DNA from: Thaumarchaeota archaeon casp-thauma3
GTDB taxonomy: Archaea; Thermoproteota; Nitrososphaeria; Nitrososphaerales; Nitrosopumilaceae
Length of the DNA: 53,866 bases
Direction: 5' to 3'
Assembly (NCBI GenBank): GCA_001510275.1
Contig: LFEY01000024.1
Span: 1 to 53,866 of the forward strand
In this document: piece by piece, positions 33,214-42,088 of the stretch
How positions within the stretch are numbered: position 1 is the stretch's first letter
Layout of the letters: the number at the start of each line of letters is the position of its first letter
Notes under the pieces: model-generated
What the model was told of the DNA's origin: nothing
Database searches by the model: none
The model's input: the letters and a program-made list of their open reading frames with translations, nothing else
Translations under genes and position numbers: made by a program

Positions 33214-33495
33214 ATGAGTCGTATTTGTACCAAATGTAAAAACTCTATTCCTGATACTGAGGAACTTGGAATTGTTGCTGAAAAATATCCTACTTGCAAT
33301 AAATGTTGGGCTGAATGGAAAGAATATCAAATAATGGTAATGAATGAAATGAAACTTGATATGTCGATGCCCGATCATAGAAAATTATTAAAAAAACATG
33401 AAAAAATCTTTGTAGGCGTATTGTCTCCTGAAGGGGAAATAATAGATTATACAAATGAGGATAATAGAAAACCTGAGAAACCTACAGACGTCTAA
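33214..33495 (+). CDS. YggX-like Fe(2+)-trafficking domain with N-terminal zinc ribbon
   Basis: 93 residues from ATG 33214 (a TTG four codons upstream is less likely). Residues about 5-36 contain CTKC and CNKC. From about 36 the segment WAEWKEYQIMVMNEMKLD ... DHRKLLKKHEKIFVG matches the YggX/Fe(2+)-trafficking pattern (W..Q..NE..L...R..L). In bacteria YggX protects iron-sulphur proteins from oxidative damage. The CxxC pair is not in bacterial YggX. The stop is shared (CTAA) with the convergent gene. Confidence 0.7.
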   Translation: MSRICTKCKNSIPDTEELGIVAEKYPTCNKCWAEWKEYQIMVMNEMKLDMSMPDHRKLLKKHEKIFVGVLSPEGEIIDYTNEDNRKPEKPTDV

Positions 33496-33953
33496 AACTT
33501 CAAGTGTTTTTTAGCATTATCTGGAATTACTATCATAATTTTTCTTTTTTTCACTTCATCCAGATTATTGATAATTTTTTTAATTGTACTGGAAAGTATT
33601 TCTTTCTCATTTTCCTCTAATGTTAAAAAAATTTCTAGAATTCCATCTAAATTGAAAGTGATTAATTTTTGTGGTGATTCTGACACTTCAATAATATATG
33701 CTGAAAATAATCCTTCTCTTTGTTCCTCTGAAAGAGTTGTTAAAATTTTAAGCCATGTTTTGAATAGCTTTGAAAAGTTGGGAAATGGAATAGTTGGACC
33801 TGCTTCTAGTGCATTGTTTATAACCTCTTTTCTTTCCGATTCAGACAATGAAAAAAATTCCATCATCCTTTTTTTCAAAATTGGGTTTCTTAGAAAATCT
33901 GGAAGACTTGCTAAGTTAATTATGATGTTTCCTGCAAAATTTTCTCCTACCAT
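33492..33953 (-). CDS. Unknown all-helical 153-residue protein
   Basis: The protein is predicted mostly alpha-helical, with repeated helix starts (SLSESERKEVINNALEAG, TLSEEQREGLFSAY, TLEENEKEILSSTI) that give three roughly similar 40-45-residue repeats. There is no membrane span or metal motif. A 146-codon frame on the opposite strand overlaps it, but its composition (Ser, Phe, Ile-rich) looks like an antisense shadow. Function is unknown. Confidence 0.75.
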   Translation of the reverse strand: MVGENFAGNIIINLASLPDFLRNPILKKRMMEFFSLSESERKEVINNALEAGPTIPFPNFSKLFKTWLKILTTLSEEQREGLFSAYIIEVSESPQKLITFNLDGILEIFLTLEENEKEILSSTIKKIINNLDEVKKRKIMIVIPDNAKKHLKF

Positions 33954-34033
33954 CGATCTAAAAGAATTATTGTTAGATATAAAATCATATGAAAATACTT
34001 TAGCTTAAATAAACGAAATAGAATCTCAACAAC

Positions 34034-35035
34034 ATGACATCAACTGTAGTTGTTGGCGGATTTTTTGGAGATGAGGGTAAAGGAAAAATTATCTCATATT
34101 TAGCAATCAAAGACAATCCAAAAATCATAGTTCGTGGTGGTGCTGGCCCAAATGCTGGTCATACAATTAGAGATGGTGATAAAGTGTATAAAGTTAGAAT
34201 GCTCCCAAGTGGATTTCTTAATAAAGATGCTAAACTTATGATTGGTCCTGGAGTTGTTATCAATCCAGATATTCTAAAAAAAGAAATTCAAGATTTTAAT
34301 GCGTCAGGACGTTCATTTATTGACAAACATTGTGGTATTATTGAAGAAACTCATCTAGTACGAGATTCTAAAGGTGAATTAAAAGAAAAAATTGGAAGTA
34401 CTGGATCTGGTACAGGCCCTGCTAATGCAGATAGGGCTATGAGAGTTTTAAAATTAGCAAAAGATATTGATTCTTTATCTTCACTTATTGTAGATGTCCC
34501 ACAGGAGATAAATTCTGCACTTTCTGCAAATGAGCATGTATTAGTAGAGGGCACACAAGGAACTTTTCTTTCCTTATGGCATGGAACATATCCATTTGTG
34601 ACCTCAAAAGATGTCACTGCATCTGGAATATGTGCTGATGTTGGCCTTGGTCCAACCAAAGTTGATGAGGTAATTGTTGTTTTCAAATCATATGTCACAC
34701 GGGTTGGAACTGGTCCTCTTGAAAATGAACTCTCACTTGAAGAGGCAGAAAAAAAAGGATGGTCTGAATTTGGTACTGTTACTGGCCGTCAGAGACGTGC
34801 TGCTGATTTTGATTTTGATTTAGCTAGGCGTGCAATCATGCTTAATGGTGCAACACAAATCTCTATAACAAAATTAGATGTTCTTTTTCCTGATTGTGCT
34901 GGTAAAACTTCATTTGATGAAATTTCTAACGATGCAAAAGCATTCATAAAAAATATTGAAGATAAGTTAAACACGCCTGTAACAATCATTGGAACTGGTC
35001 CATCTATTAATGATATCATTGATAGAAGAAACTAG
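34034..35035 (+). CDS. purA: Adenylosuccinate synthetase
   Basis: This 333-residue archaeal short-form PurA condenses IMP with aspartate using GTP. Motifs are the GTP loop GDEGKGK (11-17), GPNAGHT (about 37-43), GTGPANADR, and the aspartate/GTP region TGRQRRAADFD (about 248-258). The C-terminus is about 100 residues shorter than in bacteria, as in other archaea. It acts directly before PurB (16439-17800) in AMP synthesis. Confidence 0.96.
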   Translation: MTSTVVVGGFFGDEGKGKIISYLAIKDNPKIIVRGGAGPNAGHTIRDGDKVYKVRMLPSGFLNKDAKLMIGPGVVINPDILKKEIQDFNASGRSFIDKHCGIIEETHLVRDSKGELKEKIGSTGSGTGPANADRAMRVLKLAKDIDSLSSLIVDVPQEINSALSANEHVLVEGTQGTFLSLWHGTYPFVTSKDVTASGICADVGLGPTKVDEVIVVFKSYVTRVGTGPLENELSLEEAEKKGWSEFGTVTGRQRRAADFDFDLARRAIMLNGATQISITKLDVLFPDCAGKTSFDEISNDAKAFIKNIEDKLNTPVTIIGTGPSINDIIDRRN

Positions 35036-35084
35036 GCTCCAAAGTTTTGGATAAGTTTAATTTGATAATCTACAAAAAATCTTT

Positions 35085-35771
35085 GTGGACAAATTACAAA
35101 ATTCTTCTAGTGATAAATTACCACGTTACATTCAAGTAAATTCAACTTTAGAATTTTCTAGACTCGTTTGTGCACTTGAGCGTGCACCCCGTGTATCTTT
35201 CTTACATGATTATAATGGCCAAAAAATTTTATCCGTACAAATGGATATCCTAAAAGAAAAACCAATTGTATATTACACTCCTCTGGAACATGTTGGTCAT
35301 TATCTTTGTTATGAATTAAAAGGAGGAAAAGAAAAATCTGAAATTGTTAACACTACTTCTGATGCTAGTAAACTTTATTCTCCTATAGTTCGAATTAAAT
35401 CTCTTCCAAAAACTTTGAGACCAGGTAACGGAACTCTTGATAGATATCAACCAATTGAATTAGAAGATATATCTAGTCTTGCCAAACTTACTTGGGGTTT
35501 TGATGAAATTCCTTTTCCATTATTTTTATTTCCACATAATGATAAATGGCTCATTGGGGTTTTCATGAATTTCAATGATGAAGGAACATCTTATTTTTGT
35601 CATGTAGTTCTAGATCACGATCCACAAAAACCTTTCATGAAATTTTCATCAACTAATGGTATTGAACCCGTTTTTGTAGAAAATCCATCTGAACATGGTT
35701 ATTCATATGTTAAAATAATAAAATTAAAAAACACACATCCGTTAGTTGATTATGGCCACCTTCAAAACTAG
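35085..35771 (+). CDS. Unknown 228-residue protein upstream of pyrF
   Basis: A soluble alpha/beta protein starting at GTG 35085. No signal peptide, membrane span or metal motif is seen. Recognisable segments such as HDYNGQKILSVQMD, HVGHYLCYELKGG and DKWLIGVFMNFNDEG suggest a beta-rich fold. It overlaps pyrF by 20 bases, so the two are likely co-transcribed. The family is not recognised. Confidence 0.78.
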   Translation: MDKLQNSSSDKLPRYIQVNSTLEFSRLVCALERAPRVSFLHDYNGQKILSVQMDILKEKPIVYYTPLEHVGHYLCYELKGGKEKSEIVNTTSDASKLYSPIVRIKSLPKTLRPGNGTLDRYQPIELEDISSLAKLTWGFDEIPFPLFLFPHNDKWLIGVFMNFNDEGTSYFCHVVLDHDPQKPFMKFSSTNGIEPVFVENPSEHGYSYVKIIKLKNTHPLVDYGHLQN

Positions 35772-36492
35772 ACTTTTAAAATCTTCCAAAACACATGGAA
35801 ACGTAATTCTTGCAAATGATTATGATTTCTCAGTTAAAAATCTAGAAACAAAAACTATCAAAAATATAAAACAATTACATCCTTTTCTATGCGGAATTAA
35901 ACTAAATTTTCATTTACTTCTTCCTCTTGGTGGTAAAGAAATTCTCAAAATTAACAAAACAGCTCATAGGTATGGTTTGCAAACAATTGCAGACATCAAA
36001 CTTAATGATATTGGAAATACTAATCGAGTAACAACTGAGAATCTTTGGAATTTAGGATTTGATGCAGTTATTGCAAATCCAATAATGGGTCTTGATAGTC
36101 TGAAAAATCTTGTAATATCTGCTCATAAACATGACAAAGGTGTCATTACTTTATGTCATATGAGTGCCCCAGAAGCTAAATTATCTTATGATATGGAGGT
36201 AAAAATTGGAAAAAAACAGCACCTATATCAATTATTTTTGAATTGGGCTCTAACTGCCAAAGTTGATGGTATTGTAGTGGGAGCTACTTTCCCAAAAATT
36301 ATACAATATTGTGCTAAAAAAGCAGGAAAAAACTTGAGTATATTCTCTCCAGGTGTTGGTACTCAAGGTGGAAATGCAAGTGAAATAATGTCAGCTGGAA
36401 CTAATTATCTTATTGTTGGTAGAACTATCCTTAATGCTAAAAATCCTGTTAGTGTAGCACAGAAATTACAATTACAGAGTTTTGGTAAGTAG
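35752..36492 (+). CDS. pyrF: Orotidine 5'-phosphate decarboxylase
   Basis: 246 residues from ATG 35752 (an in-frame TTG lies two codons earlier). The catalytic DxKxxD motif is DIKLNDI (about 81-87), followed by GNTN. SPGVGTQGG and YLIVGRTI form the phosphate-binding end of the TIM barrel. It makes UMP from OMP, the last step of de novo pyrimidine synthesis. Its end overlaps the convergent Nudix gene by 21 bases. Confidence 0.93.
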   Translation: MATFKTRLLKSSKTHGNVILANDYDFSVKNLETKTIKNIKQLHPFLCGIKLNFHLLLPLGGKEILKINKTAHRYGLQTIADIKLNDIGNTNRVTTENLWNLGFDAVIANPIMGLDSLKNLVISAHKHDKGVITLCHMSAPEAKLSYDMEVKIGKKQHLYQLFLNWALTAKVDGIVVGATFPKIIQYCAKKAGKNLSIFSPGVGTQGGNASEIMSAGTNYLIVGRTILNAKNPVSVAQKLQLQSFGK

Positions 36493-36891
36493 AGATTGTG
36501 CTCTTGTTAACACTGTTTTTGCATTATCAAATGTAGTTTTTTCCATCGATGTATTATAATCCATCCAAGTATAATCAAGATGTTCATGTGAAATCATAAC
36601 TTCCTCAGTTTTTGTCTCAGCCAAGAAAAATACAACCTTCTTGTGCACTGATTCTCCCTGATATTGAAAATCATATTTAATCCATTCTTCGAAATTTTCT
36701 AAAAATGTAATATCTGTAATTCCAGTTTCTTCTTTAGCTTCTCTGATTGCAGTTTCATGAGTTGATTCCCCTTTCTCCATTTTCCCCTTTATAAAATCCC
36801 AATGTCCAGAAGGATAATGTAAAAGTAAAAATAAAATTTTTGAATCCTCTTTTCTAAATAATACTATTCCAGCTGAAGTCTCTTCTATCAT
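36472..36891 (-). CDS. Nudix hydrolase (Ap4A-type)
   Basis: A 139-residue protein with a full Nudix box, G-x5-E-x7-REAxEETG (about 35-57: GKMEKGEST...REAKEETG). Small size and the HYPSGHWDFIKG context resemble diadenosine tetraphosphate hydrolases. Substrate is not fixed by sequence. Its ATG overlaps the uppS stop by four bases, so it is second in a two-gene unit. Confidence 0.92.
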   Translation of the reverse strand: MIEETSAGIVLFRKEDSKILFLLLHYPSGHWDFIKGKMEKGESTHETAIREAKEETGITDITFLENFEEWIKYDFQYQGESVHKKVVFFLAETKTEEVMISHEHLDYTWMDYNTSMEKTTFDNAKTVLTRAQSLLTKTL

Positions 36892-37679
36892 TTTCCTATT
36901 CTCCTTTTTCTTTCTTGAAAAGTTCTAATTGCTCTCATTAAATCAATTTTTCTAAACTCTGGCCAAAAAATATCCATAAAGACCAATTCACTATACGCAC
37001 TTTGCCACATAAGAAAACCACTTAATCTTTTTTCACCTGATGTTCTTAAAATCATATCTGGAGATGATTGTGGTAAGTGTGATGTGTAAAGATTTGATTC
37101 AATCTCTTTTTTATCAATATCCTCTATCTTCAAAGAGCCATCTTTGATTTTTACTCCCATTTTTTTAACTGCATCAACTAACTCATTTTGTCCTCCATAT
37201 GCTAATGCAATATTTAGAAAATGATTATCATAATTTTTTGTAGCATCATCTAATCTTTTCAAAACATCTTTGATAGAATCTGGTAGTAACTCAATTCTTC
37301 CAATACCTTTGACTCTCATTTTGCATCTGTGGATTCTAGGATCATTGTATAATTTTTCGAGTCTCATACGAATTAATTCATAGATGTATTCTAATTCCTC
37401 ATCATTTCTATCCAAATTCTCTGCTGAAAGTGCGTATAATGTTACAATTTTGATATCAAATTCTTCACACCAATCAAGAAGATTTTCTACTGCATCAGCT
37501 CCTCTCCAATGTCCTTCTTTTGGTACTGTTAGATGCCTCTTGGCCCATCTTCTATTTCCATCTAAAATCAGTGCAACGTGATTTGGAATGTCTCCATTCT
37601 GAATTTCATTTTCAAGTCTCTTCCCATAGATCTTGTAGATTCCTGATAATTGAAAGATTAGATCTTTTATTTTACTAAT
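36888..37679 (-). CDS. uppS: cis-Prenyltransferase (UppS family) with no standard start codon
   Basis: The family's essential N-terminal sequence is encoded in frame: LILDGNRRWA (catalytic Asp about 40), LYALSAEN, and later RTSGEKRLSGF and ELVFMDIFWPEF. It condenses isopentenyl diphosphate into long cis-polyprenyl lipid carriers for glycosylation. The frame is open from just after a TGA at 37686-37688, and the first ATG/GTG/TTG in frame is a TTG at 37415, far past the catalytic Asp. The best start is therefore ATT at 37679 (263 residues, usual length), with ATA 37670 or ATC 37661 as alternatives. A sequencing error upstream cannot be excluded. Confidence 0.88.
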   Translation of the reverse strand: MSKIKDLIFQLSGIYKIYGKRLENEIQNGDIPNHVALILDGNRRWAKRHLTVPKEGHWRGADAVENLLDWCEEFDIKIVTLYALSAENLDRNDEELEYIYELIRMRLEKLYNDPRIHRCKMRVKGIGRIELLPDSIKDVLKRLDDATKNYDNHFLNIALAYGGQNELVDAVKKMGVKIKDGSLKIEDIDKKEIESNLYTSHLPQSSPDMILRTSGEKRLSGFLMWQSAYSELVFMDIFWPEFRKIDLMRAIRTFQERKRRIGK

Positions 37680-37765
37680 GTCTTGTCACCTTTGATGATT
37701 AACACATAATTGAAGATATCAGTGTTTTTCTAAAATTCATGTTTATGATGGATTTATGACTGAAT

Positions 37766-38911
37766 TTAGTCTGAAACCATCTCTTGATCTTTATGTTTTC
37801 TATATTTCTTAAAGAGAATTGTAGCTGAAACCAAAGTTGCAGCTAGTCCTCCTAACAAAGGTGGAATCAAAGTAAATGAACTTTCATCGTAAATCATTAT
37901 GTTGGTAAACTGTGCTAAAGTAGGATAAAGTGCTATCAAAACAATAATTCTTAGAATATCGCTTATTTGTCTTGGAATTCCTCCAATCCAATTACTAAGT
38001 AATGTTCCAGCAAATATTGCTCCCATTCCAATCCATAAAATTGGTAATGCTCCTGCAACAAATTGGCCAATTATTATTTTATCTGTAATCTTTGTAATTA
38101 ATTCTGTATCCGCTCCAATTAATTCTGAATCTACTGTACTAACTCCAGCTGGTACTGAAGAAAGAATTAGTAATATTCCTGCAACCATTGTAAAAATTCT
38201 GATAAAACCCATTGGAGTTGGTTTTGACCAACTTGACCATGCTCTATCAACATCAAATGCTCTAATCACAAATGCTCCACCTAAAATACTTACAAGAACA
38301 GCAAATATTTCTGCAGTATAATCAAATATAGTTGCAATTCCACCAATTAACAAAAGAATTCCTGGAACTCCTAAAAAGAATTTTGAATATTTTGAATCAT
38401 AAGCAATCATTTTTAGATATTTTCCAAAAACTGCATAAGAATACTCTACACTTCTACTCACTTTCATTACAACACGTTGTACAGAGACAACTGCTAGTAC
38501 ATTTTGAATTACTGGAATTACACTTTCATCGTCTTCTCCATCAGAAACTATAACGGCCCCATTAGCAGCAAATGTTTCTAAAATTTTTTTTGTCTCAGCA
38601 AGAATTTTTTCATCAGCTTCTACTCCTCTACTCTTTACTCCTGCAACAATTGCTACTTCAACTTGGTAACCTTTACTGATTAAATCCTCATATGTTTTGA
38701 TTGCTGAAAAAATTGAATTTGAATCTGCATCTTCAGGATCTTCTAAAGCCAATCTTTGGGCTGCTTCAATACATACATCTCTTCCTACTACTGGTGTGAT
38801 AATTCCTGCTTTTTCTCCCACATCATTGTCTCTATCAATACAAATTACAAGTAATTTATTGGCTGTAGATGCGTTGACATCTTTTTCTACCTTATCTGGT
38901 CGTTGAGACAT
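37766..38911 (-). CDS. DUF373-family membrane protein
   Basis: 381 residues. Residues about 1-165 are a soluble alpha/beta domain (LLVICIDRDNDVGEKAG, EVAIVAGVKSRGVEAD, AVIVSDGEDDE) typical of DUF373. About six hydrophobic segments follow from residue 180 to 365, then a short basic tail. The family is restricted mainly to archaea and has no assigned function. The Asp-rich loops of the soluble domain suggest metal or nucleotide binding. Confidence 0.9.
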   Translation of the reverse strand: MSQRPDKVEKDVNASTANKLLVICIDRDNDVGEKAGIITPVVGRDVCIEAAQRLALEDPEDADSNSIFSAIKTYEDLISKGYQVEVAIVAGVKSRGVEADEKILAETKKILETFAANGAVIVSDGEDDESVIPVIQNVLAVVSVQRVVMKVSRSVEYSYAVFGKYLKMIAYDSKYSKFFLGVPGILLLIGGIATIFDYTAEIFAVLVSILGGAFVIRAFDVDRAWSSWSKPTPMGFIRIFTMVAGILLILSSVPAGVSTVDSELIGADTELITKITDKIIIGQFVAGALPILWIGMGAIFAGTLLSNWIGGIPRQISDILRIIVLIALYPTLAQFTNIMIYDESSFTLIPPLLGGLAATLVSATILFKKYRKHKDQEMVSD

Positions 38912-38981
38912 TCTATTCTTATTGCATAATTACTTTTTAACGATTTCCAACAATTCTAATTAGTAAAATTCGGTTTTGAGG

Positions 38982-39479
38982 CTAGGGTCTTAGTTCATCA
39001 GAAATTTTGACATATTCCAAAGATTCAACTTTTAATGACTCTATTTTTTGTAAAGTTTCAACCATTTCATCAGCTGTACTTCCTTTTTCAATCATATTGG
39101 CTAAAACTTTAGTTTCCCCAATCCATGAATTGAATTTTTTCATTGCATCCATGTAACTGATATAACTATCTGTCCACTCTTCAGGCGGTTTTGATGTTAC
39201 AAATTCACTTATTTGAGCAGTTACTTGTGATGATGTTACTTCTGTAATTGTGATGTAATCTTCTGGCGAAATTCCACCATTTCGTAGATTTTGATATTCA
39301 ATACCCGTTGATTCTTGTAATACTTCATGGATATTTTTTACCCCATCAATATATTCTTCATAATTTGATATCACAAATGTTGTTTCATTATTTTGTGGAA
39401 CTATCCATAACAGAAAGCTTGCACCAGTGATTGTAGCTAATATTATGCCAGTTATTACAATTCCTTTTTTTGATGCCAT
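38982..39479 (-). CDS. Membrane-anchored extracytoplasmic helical protein, unknown
   Basis: 165 residues: Lys-rich start, one hydrophobic anchor (about 6-27), then a helical external domain with Glu/Ser/Thr-rich segments and Trp residues. No Cys or catalytic motif. The 250 bases between it and the zinc-ribbon gene at 39730 hold only AT-rich spacer and likely two divergent promoters. Confidence 0.72.
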   Translation of the reverse strand: MASKKGIVITGIILATITGASFLLWIVPQNNETTFVISNYEEYIDGVKNIHEVLQESTGIEYQNLRNGGISPEDYITITEVTSSQVTAQISEFVTSKPPEEWTDSYISYMDAMKKFNSWIGETKVLANMIEKGSTADEMVETLQKIESLKVESLEYVKISDELRP

Positions 39480-39729
39480 TTTGTATCTTAATAATTAAGG
39501 AGTTTATAACTGGTAATCTCTCAAAAAATCACCACTTGTTACATAAACATTAGAAAAAATCACTTTTTGTATAATCTTGACCATAATTTTTTAAAAAACA
39601 CTCACATTCATTGAAATTTTTTAGAATTATTGTTTTTTAATACATAAAAAAATTTACGCACATCTAGTCTATAGCTAAATAATTTTCACAGCCTCTTCCT
39701 AAATACCACAAAGTTTGACAAATTTTAGA

Positions 39730-39882
39730 ATGGTTACAGCATATTGCGTAAAATGCAGAGAAAAAAGGGACATTAAAAATCCCCAAGAAACTAAACTAAA
39801 AAACGGACGTCCTGCCGTAAAAGGCATATGTCCTACATGTGGAACTAATGTATTCCGTATTGGTGCAATGCCAAAAGAATAG
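39730..39882 (+). CDS. DUF5679-type small zinc-ribbon protein
   Basis: ATG 39730 to TAG 39882 encodes 50 residues: AYCVKCREKRDIKNP, a basic loop with NGRPAVKG, then ICPTCGTNVFRIG. Two CxxC pairs 31 residues apart and the GRPAVKG loop match the DUF5679 family, which also occurs as a C-terminal module in some topoisomerases. It begins the information-processing run of genes on the + strand. Confidence 0.85.
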   Translation: MVTAYCVKCREKRDIKNPQETKLKNGRPAVKGICPTCGTNVFRIGAMPKE

Positions 39883-39948
39883 TCTTAAAAAAGTCCACAC
39901 GACTCTCTTTTTCAAAACCCATATAGGGTCTAGTATGCACTGTTTTTT

Positions 39949-40371
39949 GTGACCAAAGCAGAATATGAAAATCTACTCAAACGTATTCAAGATAAACTAG
40001 ATGATGGCAAAAAAGAATCTTCAACCAGATTCGAACTTCCTGTTGTAGATGTTATGTGGGAAGGCCAAAAGACTTTCTTGCGTAATTTTTCAGAATTTCC
40101 AAAGGTTCTACGAAGAGATCCAGATAAAGTTCTTCAATACCTCTCAAAAGAGTTTGCAGTTCCTGCTGAAAGACTAGGTGATAAGGCAATGTTTGTTGGA
40201 AGACGAGCTCCTGATGATTTTACAAGATTATTCCAAATTTATGTAAAAGATTATCTTGAATGCTCTACATGCAAAAGTCCTGATACCAAAATTGTTAAAG
40301 AAAATCGTATCTCATTTTTAATTTGTGAAGCGTGTGGTGCAAAATCTGCCCTAAAAGGTAAATATGCATAA
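39949..40371 (+). CDS. Translation initiation factor aIF2 beta
   Basis: 140 residues: N-terminal helix, the alpha/beta domain containing RNFSEFPKVLRRDPDKVLQY, and a C-terminal C4 zinc ribbon (CSTC and CEAC, about 113 and 130). It is part of the heterotrimer that brings initiator Met-tRNA to the small subunit. The start is GTG 39949. Its TAA overlaps the ATG of DUF424 (TAATG). Confidence 0.94.
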   Translation: MTKAEYENLLKRIQDKLDDGKKESSTRFELPVVDVMWEGQKTFLRNFSEFPKVLRRDPDKVLQYLSKEFAVPAERLGDKAMFVGRRAPDDFTRLFQIYVKDYLECSTCKSPDTKIVKENRISFLICEACGAKSALKGKYA

Positions 40372-40667
40372 TGCAGTTTTCAGTACGAGTAAATAATTAT
40401 CAAAAAAATATGATGCTCAATATTTGTGATGCTAAACTGTTAGGGAAAAAACTTGTTCAAGATGAATTAAATGTACATATCAGTGAAAGTTATTATGGTG
40501 AAAAATTAGTTGAAAAAGAAGAAGCAAAAATATTATTAAAAAATTCTTCAGTTATCAACATGGTTGGAAAAGATACAGTTTCTCTATCAATAGAACTTGG
40601 AATTGGTTCTGAAAATGGCATTAAAACAATTTCAGATATTCCTTTTCTGATTGTCTTCAAAATATAA
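40371..40667 (+). CDS. DUF424 family protein
   Basis: 98 residues with the typical DUF424 segments LNICDAKLLGKKL, HISESYYGE and the C-terminal 'I..IPFLIVFKI' strand. This family is found directly after aIF2 beta in many archaea, as here, and is thought to be linked to translation, but no biochemical role is known. Confidence 0.88.
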   Translation: MQFSVRVNNYQKNMMLNICDAKLLGKKLVQDELNVHISESYYGEKLVEKEEAKILLKNSSVINMVGKDTVSLSIELGIGSENGIKTISDIPFLIVFKI

Positions 40668-40753
40668 AATGATGTTTGATTTTCTCTTTACTTCATATGT
40701 TACTTTTCATTCCAAAAGAAATCCATTTTATCTAGTAGGAGTAAAATTCTTTA

Positions 40754-41533
40754 ATGACTGATACAATTAGTAAAAAATTAGAATCTAAAATCGATAATAA
40801 ACTGGCATCAAAATCTAAACGGAAACATTTGGAAGATGGTTTCAAAAAAGGAAAAGTTATCAACGAAGTTTTAGATAAACCCACTGTCATGACTCTTTAC
40901 AAAATGATCACAGATCATATCATTGCATACGTTAATGGATCTGTAAGTGCTGGAAAGGAGTCTGTTCTTTTTTGGGGTGTTGATGAAAATGATATTGATA
41001 TTGCTTTAAAAATTTATTTGGTGACTACTTCAAATTTTAAAAAACGTGAACCCTATATCACTGGAGATCCAAGATTTTCAAATTTAAAAAAAGGCACAAA
41101 GAATCTAGTTTATCTGTGGGCAAAAAAGGAATTTCGTAACTTATCTCAGTGTTATGCTGCTGGAATTCCTGTTCCTCGTCCATTATATCTCACAAAAAAC
41201 GTGCTTGCGATGGATTTTGTAGGTAAAAACGGAGCTCCTTGCAAATCTCTGTTAACTTCAGAGGTAGATGAAAATGACTACAATCAAGCGATCTCAATAA
41301 TCAAAGATCTCTATAATAAAGCAAAACTGGTACATGGTGATTATTCAGAATACAATATTTTCAAAACAGAAAATGGTTTAGTGGTTTTTGATATGGGGTC
41401 TGCAGTTGATCTTAGACATCCTAATGCTCAAGAATTTCTTAAGAGAGATATTAATAACATTACAAGATTCTTCAATAAAAGAGGAATTTCTGTTGACGAT
41501 CCAACTATCTTATTTGAGGATATTGTAAAATGA
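40754..41533 (+). CDS. rio1: RIO1-type protein kinase/ATPase
   Basis: 259 residues. The RIO1 nucleotide-binding loop is SVSAGKES (about 60-67), the catalytic loop is LVHGDYSEYN (about 193-202), and the metal-binding region is FDMGSAVD. RIO1 acts in late 40S/30S maturation. It overlaps the KH gene by four bases, and both act on the small ribosomal subunit. The ATG at 40754 is preceded by a TATA-like stretch. Confidence 0.94.
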   Translation: MTDTISKKLESKIDNKLASKSKRKHLEDGFKKGKVINEVLDKPTVMTLYKMITDHIIAYVNGSVSAGKESVLFWGVDENDIDIALKIYLVTTSNFKKREPYITGDPRFSNLKKGTKNLVYLWAKKEFRNLSQCYAAGIPVPRPLYLTKNVLAMDFVGKNGAPCKSLLTSEVDENDYNQAISIIKDLYNKAKLVHGDYSEYNIFKTENGLVVFDMGSAVDLRHPNAQEFLKRDINNITRFFNKRGISVDDPTILFEDIVK

Positions 41534-42087
41534 GCTTTGAAAAACTAATCCGTATCCCAAATGATAGAATCGCTGTTTTAATTGGAAAATCAGGTAATGT
41601 AAAATCAAAAATTGAAATGTTATGTCATGTCTCTTTGGATATTGACGGTGATACAGGAGAAGTTTTCATAAAATCTCAAGGCGATGTTGAAAAAATTCAA
41701 CCATTCAAAGCAATGGAAATTGTTACAGCAATTGGTAGAGGTTTTTCGCCTGAAAATGCTATGACTCTGTTAAATGGTGAAAATACATTGCACGTAATAG
41801 ATCTTAGAGAATTTGCTGGAAAATCTAATGCCAATGTTGAAAGGATAAAAGGGAGAATTATTGGAGAAGGTGGTAGAGCAAGACAAAACATGGAAAATCT
41901 TACTGGTACTCATATCTCAGTTTATGGAAGAACTGTTTCAATTATTGGGGATTCAAGTAAATTACGATCAGCTGTTGATGCAATATCTTCAATCTCAAGT
42001 GGAAGTAATCACGGTCCAGTTTATACTAAATTAGAAGCTGCAAATAGAAAAGAAAAACAAGAAAAAATGAAATTGTGGGAAGATTAA
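41530..42087 (+). CDS. Double-KH RNA-binding protein (Dim2/Pno1-like)
   Basis: 185 residues with two KH domains, GxxG loops GKSG (about 19-22) and GEGG (about 114-117). Dim2/Pno1 binds near the 3' end of small-subunit rRNA and assists its cleavage. The archaeal version next to rio1 fits such a role. The next gene (top6B) starts two bases after it. Confidence 0.92.
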   Translation: MSFEKLIRIPNDRIAVLIGKSGNVKSKIEMLCHVSLDIDGDTGEVFIKSQGDVEKIQPFKAMEIVTAIGRGFSPENAMTLLNGENTLHVIDLREFAGKSNANVERIKGRIIGEGGRARQNMENLTGTHISVYGRTVSIIGDSSKLRSAVDAISSISSGSNHGPVYTKLEAANRKEKQEKMKLWED

Positions 42088-42088
42088 G

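Noticed and set aside
33568-34008. 146-codon frame on the plus strand opposite 33492-33953
   Set aside because: Composition is Ser/Phe/Ile-rich and uneven, while the minus-strand frame has regular amphipathic helices and a stop overlap with its neighbour like other real pairs.
37691-37763. Possible C/D box small RNA (TGATGA, ATGATGG, CTGA) between uppS and the DUF373 gene
   Set aside because: The boxes occur in AT-rich spacer with no terminal stem, an odd total length, and no clear D' box; such short motifs are expected by chance.
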